From NCBI GenBank assembly GCA_043758755.1, contig JAYVMW010000016.1, positions 317,096 through 381,095 of the forward strand: DNA of 64,000 nt, read 5' to 3'. Under the pieces are notes generated by a model that searched no databases, was not told the DNA's origin, and saw only the letters and a list, made by a program, of their open reading frames with translations. Each line of letters begins with the position of its first letter. The stretch's first letter is position 1. This DNA comes from Solimicrobium sp043758755 (GTDB lineage: Bacteria > Pseudomonadota > Gammaproteobacteria > Burkholderiales > Burkholderiaceae_D). Both the position numbers and the translations under genes were made by a program. Below are positions 45,048 through 53,483 of the stretch, in pieces.

Positions 45048-46625
45048 TTATCTGACCATCATTTCGGGGCAGGCCAGCAACAGGGTATTCCATTCCTGCG
45101 GACTGCCGGCCTGATCCAGGCTCTTCAGGGTGTTCGGACCGAGCATGGATTGCAGGTAGGTGAAATACAGTTCATTGCTCAGCTTCGGAAATCCCGGCAG
45201 GTCGACACCGTTGTCAGTTCTGAACAGTCCGGCACTGCCGTTGCCGATCGCTCTGGCGATTTCAAAGCGGGTGGTCATCTGAGCCGGACTGTCCCAGGCT
45301 GTGGAGACCAGCGGATAGCCGTCGGGAGTCAGATGACCGAAACGCGGCTGGCCGAGCCGGTTGAGCCAGTTGATTACCGGCTGGGTGTTCAGTATCGGCC
45401 GGTCGTCATAGGCCAGACGCAGCGCTGAAAACACATAATGCTGCGGGTCCTTGAACTGATGTCCGAGCGAGGCGACAAATTCCGGTGCGGCAAACAGCGT
45501 TGACAGCACTGCCTTGATATCTCCGTCGGTACGCAAAAAGGTCGCGGTCATGGCGTCAATCAATGCCGGCGACGGGGTATCGCCGACAAAAAACAGTGCC
45601 AGCTTTTTGCTGACATAGTGCGCCGTGGCCGGATGACGCGACAGCAGCGTGATGGCTTCATCGAGCTCGGACAGACCCCGTCCGGTTATGGTATGGCCCA
45701 GAAATACCTTGTCGCCATAATCATGGCGGCGCGGGTTGAATTCGAACGCACCGCTCCTGACGTACTGATCCTGATATTTACCGAGTCTGGGCGGACCTTC
45801 GCGTTTGAAATTGAATCCGACCCCGGTCAGAATCCGCGCGAGTTCCTGCACGTCGCGCTGGGTATAACCGCCATCGACGCCCATGCTATGCAGTTCCATG
45901 ATTTCACGGGCATAGTTTTCATTCGGGTGATTGACGGCATTTTGCTCGTTGTCCAGATAGCGCAGCATGGCCGGGTGATGTGCAGTGGCCAGCAGCAGAT
46001 CACGGAAATGACCCAGCACATGCGGACGAATCGCCTGCTCTTCATAGTCGCCCAGCATGGCGCGGATATTCGCCTTGCCCTGAAATACATTGAAATGGTT
46101 AAACCAGAACCAGCTCAGCTGTTCCTGCAGTTGCTGGGGCGAATACAGCGCGCGCAGTATGGCGCGACTCTGTGCTTCCCGGTCCAACCGGTTCAGTTCC
46201 TGCTGATAGTTTTTGCGCGCATCGTCACTGGCATCCTTGCGCTCCGTGGCCTGACGCATCTGTTCGAGTTCTGCGGCTATTTCCATCATGCTTTTCTGGC
46301 TGATGGTCATAGCAGCAATCTGATCCCGAACCGCTTGCGGCATGTCTGGCACATTTGTCATCGGGGCCAGTTGCAACTGCTGTTGCAGGTATCTGGGGGC
46401 ACCGAGCCCACGGACCTGCATGGCGCTACTGGTATTGATGCCCCAACTGATTCGCTGCACCAGCAACTCCGGCATGGCAGTTCCGATGTTAGCGCCCACT
46501 GCCTCGGGAATCGTTTTTGAGCTTGCTATAGTTGGCGCGCTGGAGCAGGATGCGATACACAGTGACAGGCTGCAGACCAGTCCGGCGCGTGTCATTTGTC
46601 GTGTAAATTGCGGGAATAACTGCAT
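45048..46625 (-). CDS. DUF1800 lipoprotein
   Basis: The signal peptide ends in a lipobox (LCIASC), so the product is probably lipid-anchored. The body is helical and has the DUF1800 signatures QEQLSWFWFNHFNVF, NYAREIMELHSMGVDGGYTQRDVQELARILTGVGF and SKKLALFFV. It is the partner of the DUF1501 protein in a two-gene operon. The pair's biochemical job is unknown. It diverges from the aminotransferase gene across 225 bp. Confidence 0.87.
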   Translation of the reverse strand: MQLFPQFTRQMTRAGLVCSLSLCIASCSSAPTIASSKTIPEAVGANIGTAMPELLVQRISWGINTSSAMQVRGLGAPRYLQQQLQLAPMTNVPDMPQAVRDQIAAMTISQKSMMEIAAELEQMRQATERKDASDDARKNYQQELNRLDREAQSRAILRALYSPQQLQEQLSWFWFNHFNVFQGKANIRAMLGDYEEQAIRPHVLGHFRDLLLATAHHPAMLRYLDNEQNAVNHPNENYAREIMELHSMGVDGGYTQRDVQELARILTGVGFNFKREGPPRLGKYQDQYVRSGAFEFNPRRHDYGDKVFLGHTITGRGLSELDEAITLLSRHPATAHYVSKKLALFFVGDTPSPALIDAMTATFLRTDGDIKAVLSTLFAAPEFVASLGHQFKDPQHYVFSALRLAYDDRPILNTQPVINWLNRLGQPRFGHLTPDGYPLVSTAWDSPAQMTTRFEIARAIGNGSAGLFRTDNGVDLPGFPKLSNELYFTYLQSMLGPNTLKSLDQAGSPQEWNTLLLACPEMMVR

Positions 46626-46850
46626 GAAATTTGCCTCTGATTTGTTTTAAGAATGGCGCAGACTTTACCCAAACTGTTACCTGTCTCCAACAGTAACGGC
46701 AGCCGGATCGGCCGGGTTGACATAGCGATTTGCCATGCTTTTCACTTTCGCAAATTGTTATGTGAGCGTGCATCAATCACTATTTATGAAGGTAATAAAC
46801 CTTACTAGAATCTGTTCCACGCATTCAATTCAATAATGACGGAGCACACC

Positions 46851-48200
46851 ATGAATCAAAACGACCAACAACACCTGGCTTCCACTCGCGAAGATGCCGC
46901 CTGGCTGGAAGCACACTGGATGCCTTACACCGGCAACCGCGATTTCAAGGCCAACCCGCGCATGATCGTCGGTGCCAAAGGTAATTACTATTTCGATTCC
47001 AAGGGTAAAAAAATCCTCGATGGTCTGTCCGGCCTGTGGTGCAGCGGACTGGGTCATGGCCGCGCCGAGATCACCGAAGCAGCGCGAGCCCAGTTGGCCA
47101 CACTGGATTATTCACCGGCGTTCCAGTTCGGCCATCCACTCTCGTTCGAACTGGCCAACCGCATCAAGGAAGTCATGCCTGCCGGTCTGGATCATGTGTT
47201 CTTTACCGGTTCCGGCTCAGAATCGGCCGACACCTCATTAAAAATGGCACGTGCTTACTGGCGCGCCAAAGGTCAGGCCAGCAAGACTTTGCTGATCGGC
47301 CGCGAAAAGGGCTATCACGGTGTTAACTTCGGCGGCATCTCGGTCGGCGGCATTGCTGCCAACCGCAAGGTATTCGGTCAGGCGGTACAGGCCGATCATC
47401 TGCCACACACCATGCTGGCCAAAAATGCCTTCACGCGTGGCGAACCCGAACAAGGTGTGGAACTGGCCAATGAACTGCTTAACATCATTACACTGCATGA
47501 TGCGTCCAACATTGCCGCGGTCATCGTTGAACCGTTCTCAGGATCAGCCGGCGTGATCGTGCCACCCAAAGGTTACCTGAAACGTCTGCGTGAAATCTGT
47601 GACCAGCACAACATCCTGCTGATTTTTGATGAAGTCATTTCCGCTTTCGGACGGGTCGGTGCTTATACGGGCGCAGAGAAATTTGGTGTCACACCGGATA
47701 TTCTGAATTTCGCCAAACAGGTTACCAACGGTTCACAGCCACTGGGTGGCGTGGTCGTGAAAAAGGAAATCTATGATCTGTTCATGCAGCAGGGTGGTCC
47801 GGACTATATGCTGGAATTCCCGCATGGCTATACCTATTCGGCTCATCCGGTGCCATGCGCCGTCGGTATCGCCACCATGAAATTGCTGGCGCAGGAAAAC
47901 GTCATGGCCAAGGTCAACGAGCTGGCGCCTTACTTTGAAAACGCCATGCACAGCTTAAAAGGCAGCAAGCATCTGACCGATATCCGCAACTGCGGTTTGG
48001 CGGCCGGCTTCACGTTTGCAGCCGTGCCTGGAGAACCGGCGCGCCGTCCTTATGAAATCGCCATGAAATGTCTGGAAAAAGGCTTTTATGTGCGTTACGG
48101 TGGCGACACGATCCAGATCGCTCCACCCTTCACGATTGAAAAATCGGAAATCGACTCGCTGGTCAATGCGTTGGGCGAATCCATCAACGCCACCGCTTAA
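46851..48200 (+). CDS. Omega-amino acid (beta-alanine)-pyruvate aminotransferase
   Basis: This is a class III PLP aminotransferase of about 449 residues with FFTGSGSESADTSLKMARAYWRAKGQ, IFDEVISAFGRVG and the cofactor Lys in NFAKQVTNGSQPLGG. It resembles beta-alanine:pyruvate transaminases. The operon partner mmsA supports beta-alanine to malonate semialdehyde. The start ATG at 46851 has GGAG six bases upstream and is preferred over one five codons earlier. A weak -10 (TAGAAT, 46806-46811) lies upstream. Confidence 0.9.
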   Translation: MNQNDQQHLASTREDAAWLEAHWMPYTGNRDFKANPRMIVGAKGNYYFDSKGKKILDGLSGLWCSGLGHGRAEITEAARAQLATLDYSPAFQFGHPLSFELANRIKEVMPAGLDHVFFTGSGSESADTSLKMARAYWRAKGQASKTLLIGREKGYHGVNFGGISVGGIAANRKVFGQAVQADHLPHTMLAKNAFTRGEPEQGVELANELLNIITLHDASNIAAVIVEPFSGSAGVIVPPKGYLKRLREICDQHNILLIFDEVISAFGRVGAYTGAEKFGVTPDILNFAKQVTNGSQPLGGVVVKKEIYDLFMQQGGPDYMLEFPHGYTYSAHPVPCAVGIATMKLLAQENVMAKVNELAPYFENAMHSLKGSKHLTDIRNCGLAAGFTFAAVPGEPARRPYEIAMKCLEKGFYVRYGGDTIQIAPPFTIEKSEIDSLVNALGESINATA

Positions 48201-48213
48201 TTTAGGAATTATC

Positions 48214-49719
48214 ATGTCATCTTTAAACAAAGTCGGCCATCTGATCGACGGCGAAATCGTCGTCAGCGGCACTCGCTCACAACCTGTTTTCAACCCGGCC
48301 ACCGGTGCAGCCACCAAAGAAGTCATGCTGGCAGATGCCGCCACCATGGAAGCGGCCATCGCCTCAGCTCAGGCGGCCTTTCCGACCTGGCGCAATACTC
48401 CGGCATTAAAACGCGCCCAGGTGATGAGTCGTCTGAAAGTGCTGCTGGAGCAGAATGCCGACAAGATCTGTCAACTCATTACCGATGAACACGGCAAGGT
48501 ACTGAACGACGCGCAGGGTGAACTGCAGCGCGGTATTGAAAACGTTGAATACGCCAGCTATGCGCCTGAACTGCTCAAGGGCGAACACAGCAAAAACGTG
48601 GGACCTTCGATCGACAGCTGGAGTGAATTTCAGCCGCTCGGTGTTACCGCCGGGATTACGCCCTTCAACTTCCCGGCCATGGTGCCGTTGTGGATGTGGC
48701 CGATGGCTGTGGCCTGTGGCAACTGCTTTATCCTGAAGCCATCGGAGCGCGATCCGTCTTCCACGCTGCTGATTGCTGAACTGGCGTTGCAGGCCGGGTT
48801 GCCAAAAGGCGTTTTGAATGTAGTGAATGGCGACAAGGAAGCCGTGGACGCACTGTTAAAAGATCCGCGTATTCATGCAGTGAGTTTCGTCGGTTCCACC
48901 CCGATTGCCGAATACATTTACAGCACCGGCTGCGCGCACGGCAAACGCGTGCAGGCGCTGGGCGGCGCGAAAAATCACGCAGTGGTCATGCCGGACGCCG
49001 ATATCAACAATGCGGTCTCAGCACTGATGGGCGCGGCCTTTGGTTCCTGCGGCGAGCGCTGCATGGCCATTCCGCTGGTCGTGGCAGTCGGTGACGCAAC
49101 TGCCGACGCCCTGATCGCCGGACTGAAAACTGAAATCGCAAAAATGAAAGTCGGCCCGGGCACGGACATCAGCAATGACATGGGACCGCTGGTGACCAAA
49201 CCGCATTTCGACAAGGTGTCCGAGTATGTGGCCATCGGTGTAGCCGAAGGCGCGGATCTGGTGGTGGACGGTCGCGGTATCAAGGTGGCCGGTCATGAAC
49301 AGGGTTACTTCCTGGGCGCCTGTCTGTTCGATAACGTCAAACCCGGCATGCGCACCTATCAGGAAGAAATTTTCGGACCGGTACTGGGCGTGGTGCGCGT
49401 AGCGACACTGCAGCAGGCCATGGATCTGATCAATGCCCATGAATACGGCAACGGTACCTGCATCTTCACCCGTGACGGCGAAGCGGCGCGTTATTTCAGC
49501 GATCATATTCTGGTCGGCATGGTTGGCATCAACGTGGCTTTGCCGGTGCCGGTTGCGTATCACTCATTCGGTGGCTGGAAACGCTCTCTGTTCGGCGACC
49601 TGCATGCCTACGGTCCGGATGCAGTGCGTTTCTATACCAAACGCAAAACCATCACTCAGCGCTGGCCAAGTGCCGGGGTGCGTGAAGGTGCCATGTTCAG
49701 CTTCCCTACGCATAAATAA
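48214..49719 (+). CDS. mmsA: CoA-acylating (methyl)malonate-semialdehyde dehydrogenase
   Basis: The 501-residue aldehyde dehydrogenase has the MmsA form: VGHLIDGEIV start, TPFNFPAMVPLWMWPMA, LGGAKNHAVVMPDAD and the catalytic Cys in SCGERCMAIPLVV. It converts malonate or methylmalonate semialdehyde to acetyl- or propionyl-CoA. It follows the aminotransferase by 13 bp, with AGGA six bases before the ATG at 48214. A strong terminator comes 29 bp after its stop. Confidence 0.92.
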   Translation: MSSLNKVGHLIDGEIVVSGTRSQPVFNPATGAATKEVMLADAATMEAAIASAQAAFPTWRNTPALKRAQVMSRLKVLLEQNADKICQLITDEHGKVLNDAQGELQRGIENVEYASYAPELLKGEHSKNVGPSIDSWSEFQPLGVTAGITPFNFPAMVPLWMWPMAVACGNCFILKPSERDPSSTLLIAELALQAGLPKGVLNVVNGDKEAVDALLKDPRIHAVSFVGSTPIAEYIYSTGCAHGKRVQALGGAKNHAVVMPDADINNAVSALMGAAFGSCGERCMAIPLVVAVGDATADALIAGLKTEIAKMKVGPGTDISNDMGPLVTKPHFDKVSEYVAIGVAEGADLVVDGRGIKVAGHEQGYFLGACLFDNVKPGMRTYQEEIFGPVLGVVRVATLQQAMDLINAHEYGNGTCIFTRDGEAARYFSDHILVGMVGINVALPVPVAYHSFGGWKRSLFGDLHAYGPDAVRFYTKRKTITQRWPSAGVREGAMFSFPTHK

Positions 49720-49748
49720 TCTGAATTTAATTTTGCAGGTGCTTTATG

Positions 49749-49785
49749 ACACGCATCGAGTTTGATCTCGCTGCGTGTTTTTTTA
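49749..49785 (+). terminator. Rho-independent terminator after mmsA
   Basis: ACACGCA (49749-49755) pairs with TGCGTGT (49772-49778), with inner CGAG/CTCG pairing, followed by a run of seven Ts. It ends the aminotransferase-mmsA operon. Confidence 0.85.
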
Positions 49786-50028
49786 TGTTCGGCTCAATTT
49801 GATCCTGGTTTCTTCTACGCACCGGTAACCGAAACAGGGCGAACTGTCTTGCGCTGCCGATGCAAAGCAATTGCAGCCAAACCCGCCATTGTAGTAACCC
49901 AGTACCGGTTCGACCGAAACACCGTTGAGGCCCACAAAGTCAAGCACTTCGGCCGCCTCCGAATTGACCCACATGCTGGCGAGCTACAGCGCAAGAACGG
50001 TCAGAATTCGACTCGACAGCTTGTTCAT
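49783..50028 (-). pseudogene. Small cysteine-containing exported protein gene with an amber stop in its signal peptide
   Basis: From the ATG at 50028, which follows a strong AAGGAGG ribosome site, the frame reads MNKLSSRILTVLAL, then TAG at 49984-49986, then LASMWVNSEA. It continues as an 80-residue protein with four cysteines near the C-terminus. The part across the stop is a textbook signal peptide (basic start, hydrophobic core, small residues near AEA), so the TAG interrupts one gene. A single C-to-T change from CAG would explain it. Without readthrough no product is made. An ATG after the stop would give a protein lacking its export signal. Confidence 0.65.
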
Positions 50029-50165
50029 ACAGACCTCCTTTTTATTGCGAAATTGCCAGCAAAAAAATTAAGGCATGATCCGTGCCAAATCTTTAATGCC
50101 GATATAAATCAAAAACTTAATTACATCGATACATCATGCCTCGTGGGTCGGTGTAAAGATTTTCG

Positions 50166-50205
50166 ACGCAAGTGCAAATTCAAACCGGGCATAAAAGACG
50201 CTACA
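50166..50205 (+). pseudogene. Remnant of a TonB-C gene 3' end
   Basis: About 35 bases here, including AGTGCAAATTCAAACCGGGC, match the 3' part of the intact TonB-C gene (52070-52110) with few changes. The match includes the CKFKPG codons. The rest of the gene is absent. The terminator that follows is also nearly the same as the one after the intact gene. Confidence 0.55.
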
Positions 50206-50210
50206 AGAAT

Positions 50211-50240
50211 AAACGCAGCATGGAACACCATGCTGCGTTT
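50211..50240 (+). terminator. Perfect hairpin, copy of the TonB-C gene terminator
   Basis: AAACGCAGCATGG (50211-50223) pairs perfectly with CCATGCTGCGTTT (50228-50240) around AACA. The same 12-bp stem occurs at 52201-52228. It can also serve the minus-strand VOC gene, which ends at 50273. Confidence 0.8.
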
Positions 50241-50272
50241 ATTCAGGGCTATGTGTGCCGGTTCTGCAGTAA

Positions 50273-50671
50273 TTAAGTCGGCGAGGCGCTCATGTGCACA
50301 AGCCCCCACCCACGACCATCCGGGTCAACAAAACTGTGGGTGTACATGAAGCCGTAATCTTCCGGCTTGTCATAGGTCGAACCGCCTGCGGCAAGCGCCT
50401 TGGCAACGAGACTGTCGACCTGCTCGCGACTGTCACAACTGAGGGTGAGCAACATCTCGACGGCCTTGCCGGTATCGCAGATGGCTTTGGGGGTGAAGTC
50501 ACTGAATCTGGCGTGGGTGAGCAACATGACAGACACTGCGTCACTGATGACGATGCATGCGCCAGTGTCGTCGTTGAACAGCGGGTTGCGCGCGTAGCCG
50601 AGTGCCGTGAAGAAGGCCAGTGACTTAGCGAGGTCTGCGACCGGGAGGTTGATGATTATTTGTGTACTCAC
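50273..50671 (-). CDS. VOC-superfamily (glyoxalase-like) protein
   Basis: The 132-residue protein shows the paired beta-alpha-beta-beta-beta modules: INLPVADLAKSLAFFTALGY at the start and SFVDPDGRGWGLVHMS at the end. The group is close to lactoylglutathione-lyase-like proteins of unknown substrate. The start is a GTG at 50671, supported by AAGGAG six bases upstream. Confidence 0.85.
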   Translation of the reverse strand: MSTQIIINLPVADLAKSLAFFTALGYARNPLFNDDTGACIVISDAVSVMLLTHARFSDFTPKAICDTGKAVEMLLTLSCDSREQVDSLVAKALAAGGSTYDKPEDYGFMYTHSFVDPDGRGWGLVHMSASPT

Positions 50672-50716
50672 AGCATTCTCCTTTGATTGGCGGGTTTATT
50701 TGGCTATAACGGGTGA

Positions 50717-51496
50717 TTATCCGGCCTTGTTAGCGTTAAATTTTTCAGTCCAGTCAGCAATGCCTTTTGCCATCGACACGAACTCGCTGGGCATCATGAT
50801 AATCGTCGTGGTATTTTGTTCCGCCCCGACCTCGGTGATCATTTGCATGCGCCGCAATTCCAGACCGGCAGGGTTTTCCATAATCAATCCGGCAGCTTCG
50901 CGCAGCTTGACTGCTGCTTCCAGTTCCGCTTCAGCTTTAATGATCCGTGCGCGTTTTTCGCGCAGCGCTTCGGCTTCCTGCGCCATGGCCCGCTGCATCG
51001 ATTCCGGAATTTCGACATTGCGCATTTCAACTCTGGTCACTTTGACGCCCCATGGCTCAGTCGCTCCGTCAATGACCTTGCGCATATCGGTACCAAGTCG
51101 TTCCTGCTCTTTTAAAACATCATCAAGTGTGTGCCTGCCGATCACATTGCGCATCGACGTAAGCGCGACCTGAACTACCGCGCGACTGACATCGACAACT
51201 TCAACGACAGATTTCACCGGATCGGTTACTGAATACCAAATAACCACGGTCACTTTTACCGGCACGTTATCTTTGGTAATCGTTTCCTGCTGGTCAACGG
51301 AGGTAGTGATGGTGCGTATATCGACTGTCTGTTGCCATTCTATCGCCGGGATGATCCAGTACAGTCCGGGACCCCGTATTCCCTGCAATTTCCCTAATCG
51401 AAATACCACAGCACGCTGGTACTGATTGGCAATGCGCAGGCCCGCGATGGTGATGAAAATGCCAATGATGACAAGCAGAATGAGAATTTCGCTCAT
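50717..51496 (-). CDS. Slipin/stomatin-like SPFH membrane protein
   Basis: One N-terminal membrane segment (ILILLVIIGIFITIAGL) is followed by an SPFH domain (QRAVVFRLGKLQGIRGPGLYWIIPAIEW, then VDVSRAVVQVALTSMRNVIGRHTLDDVL) and a coiled-coil region rich in Ala and Glu. The protein probably forms membrane-associated oligomers. It lacks the usual NfeD partner gene next to it. The ATG has AAGGAA four bases upstream. Confidence 0.9.
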   Translation of the reverse strand: MSEILILLVIIGIFITIAGLRIANQYQRAVVFRLGKLQGIRGPGLYWIIPAIEWQQTVDIRTITTSVDQQETITKDNVPVKVTVVIWYSVTDPVKSVVEVVDVSRAVVQVALTSMRNVIGRHTLDDVLKEQERLGTDMRKVIDGATEPWGVKVTRVEMRNVEIPESMQRAMAQEAEALREKRARIIKAEAELEAAVKLREAAGLIMENPAGLELRRMQMITEVGAEQNTTTIIMMPSEFVSMAKGIADWTEKFNANKAG

Positions 51497-51706
51497 GGTA
51501 TTCCTTCTTTGTAAAAGTAGTTGTGACCAACCCCTGCATATTACCTCTGTGAATGCGCAGCGATTGCGTCACTTCCTTTTTGTTTTCAAAAACACACTGT
51601 CCGTGCCCAATCAACAACCTTTTCTGTTGGAATAAACTCGACCTGTTTTCTTTGCAGGCACGGGTTTTGTGACCTGAATCCTCAAAAATCCAAACAAAAT
51701 ATTCTT

Positions 51707-51736
51707 TTGCAAAAAGTTGCCCAAAATCACTAAAGT
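51707..51736 (+). promoter_or_regulatory. Candidate promoter of the TonB-C gene
   Basis: TTGCAA (51707-51712) and TAAAGT (51731-51736) are 18 bp apart, about 74 bp upstream of the ATG at 51810. The rest of the 313-bp gap 51497-51809 shows nothing else I can name. Confidence 0.35.
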
Positions 51737-51809
51737 GGTCGTGGCATCTGTCGTTAATGACGTCTTGACCTTTTAAACCTCAAGTAACTGACCAGATAGG
51801 AATTTATTA

Positions 51810-52154
51810 ATGAAGTCTTTGATTACCACTGTCGTATCCGCTTTTCTGCTCTGCACCACCACCTGCGCACTGGCCGCAGAAGTTTCTCCGGTTCTGGACA
51901 GCAAGTCCTGCGAAGCGCCCAAATATCCCAAAGCTGCACTGATCAATGAAGAGCAGGGCGTTGTCGCGCTGTTATTTCTGGTGCCGCCTGATGGCCATGT
52001 TGCTGATGCCAAAGTTGAAAAATCCAGCGGCAGCAAATCACTGGACAAAGCCGCATTGACTGCATTCAGCCAGTGCAAATTCAAACCGGGCATGAAAGAC
52101 GGCAAACCGGATGCGCTGTGGGCCAAAGTTGAATTTGCGTGGAAACTGGATTAA
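51810..52154 (+). CDS. Stand-alone periplasmic TonB C-terminal domain protein
   Basis: A signal peptide of about 22 residues (ending CALA before AEVS) precedes a single TonB-C domain: APKYPKAALINEEQGVVALLFLVPPDG near the start and FKPGMKDGKPDALWAKVEFAWKL at the end. It lacks the N-terminal membrane helix and proline linker of true TonB, so it cannot couple to ExbB/ExbD in the normal way. Two cysteines (in KSCEAPK and QCKFKPG) may form a disulfide. It has a good AGGAA ribosome site. A partial copy of its 3' end lies at 50166-50205. Confidence 0.8.
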   Translation: MKSLITTVVSAFLLCTTTCALAAEVSPVLDSKSCEAPKYPKAALINEEQGVVALLFLVPPDGHVADAKVEKSSGSKSLDKAALTAFSQCKFKPGMKDGKPDALWAKVEFAWKLD

Positions 52155-52200
52155 TTCTCTGAATTGCCGGCCCGTTGTTCAGGGCCGCCTGATGAAAAAA

Positions 52201-52233
52201 AACGCAGCATGGATTACCATGCTGCGTTTTTTT
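52201..52233 (+). terminator. Rho-independent terminator after the TonB-C gene
   Basis: AACGCAGCATGG (52201-52212) pairs perfectly with CCATGCTGCGTT (52217-52228), preceded by an A-run and followed by a T-run. It works in both directions and also serves the convergent membrane-protein gene. Confidence 0.88.
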
Positions 52234-52245
52234 GGCAGGGATCAA

Positions 52246-52935
52246 TCAGACCTGCTCGCTTTCATAGCCGAAGATGGTCCGATATACGATGCCATTGACC
52301 AATACCCCCATCGGCAGAGTCCAGATCAGGCCCAGGCCCAGCGGAATCATAGAAACCAGAATGATCAGGCCGGTAACCAGATATAAACCAAACAGGGCAA
52401 ACCAGTGTTTGGTGACAGCCTTCCTGGAAGTTTCCATTGCTTCCCAGGGACTCAAACCCCGTTCAACCATGAGCGGGATGGTCAGTGAATAGGCAAACGC
52501 CAGATAAATGCCGGGAAGGACCAGCAGACATATCCCGATGAAGATCAGCAAATACATCAGCAAGGTCGCGCCCACCAGCGGCACAACCCTGCCAAAGTAG
52601 TTCAGCACCTCCGACCACTCCACCGGCACGTTGGCGGCGAGCTTGATCCCGATCATGGCCAGACCTGCGCCCAGCGGCAAGGTAATGAAAAGTTTGACCA
52701 GACCCTCTATCAACCCGGTCATCCCGGTACCGTGGGTCAGATAGCCCATGCCGGCACTGCCTGAAGACAATCTGAATACCAAACTGATCACAAAGGATAA
52801 AACCATCAGGATCGCGAACGCAATCCAGATTGTTCCCTTGGCCCCGTTGATGCGTTCCCAGGCCTGCTTCAGTATTTCTGATATTGATACTTCATAGTCC
52901 AACTCGTCACTTTGTCTGGATTGCGGCTGGTCCAT
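52246..52935 (-). CDS. Multi-pass inner-membrane protein, unknown function
   Basis: After an acidic cytoplasmic start, about six hydrophobic segments are visible. The SLTIPLMVERGLSPWEAMETSRKAVTKHWFALF motif resembles membrane proteins of the DUF975/glycerophosphodiester-phosphodiesterase membrane-domain kind. The start is the ATG at 52935 (MDQPQSRQ) because AGGAG lies five bases upstream; the frame extends 21 codons further without support. It is a single gene. Confidence 0.7.
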   Translation of the reverse strand: MDQPQSRQSDELDYEVSISEILKQAWERINGAKGTIWIAFAILMVLSFVISLVFRLSSGSAGMGYLTHGTGMTGLIEGLVKLFITLPLGAGLAMIGIKLAANVPVEWSEVLNYFGRVVPLVGATLLMYLLIFIGICLLVLPGIYLAFAYSLTIPLMVERGLSPWEAMETSRKAVTKHWFALFGLYLVTGLIILVSMIPLGLGLIWTLPMGVLVNGIVYRTIFGYESEQV

Positions 52936-53105
52936 GTTGACTCCTGTTTGTTGTTCTGAATAATGCTGGAGCATATGGGCATATCTTCGGCGTGGCAATC
53001 TAAAATTCAGTGCGGGTCAGGTATTTTGTTGTTGATCTGCGTTATGACCGGTGTAATTTTCTGCAGACCAGACTATGATGCCTGCTTTGAAACAGGGAGA
53101 CTTTC

Positions 53106-53468
53106 ATGCATACAGCCGTATCAATTCTGGTAGCGCTGGTCGCTGTTGAACATATCTATTTTCTGATACTGGAAATGTTTTTATGGACCAAACCCAAAGG
53201 CCGCAAAACGTTTGGGCTGACCGAACAGTTTGCCAATGAGAGCAAGGGTCTGGCGGCCAACCAGGGTCTGTATAACGGATTTCTGGCAGCCGGCCTGTTG
53301 TTGAGTCTGGTGCAAGTCAATGCCGGCTTTTCCCATCAGCTGCAACTGTTTTTTCTGGGTTGCGTACTGGTTGCCGGACTGTATGGCGGCTATACGGTAA
53401 AGCGTGTCATTTTATTTATTCAGGGCGGCCCGGCGCTGCTGGCATTGCTGCTAGTTGTTATTCAATGA
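53106..53468 (+). CDS. DUF1304 small membrane protein
   Basis: The 120-residue protein has four membrane segments and the DUF1304 motifs VAVEHIYFLILEMFLW and ANQGLYNGFLAAGL. Function is unknown. The ATG has GGGAG six bases upstream. It converges on the LacI gene. Confidence 0.85.
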   Translation: MHTAVSILVALVAVEHIYFLILEMFLWTKPKGRKTFGLTEQFANESKGLAANQGLYNGFLAAGLLLSLVQVNAGFSHQLQLFFLGCVLVAGLYGGYTVKRVILFIQGGPALLALLLVVIQ

Positions 53469-53483
53469 GTCCTGGCAACCGGT

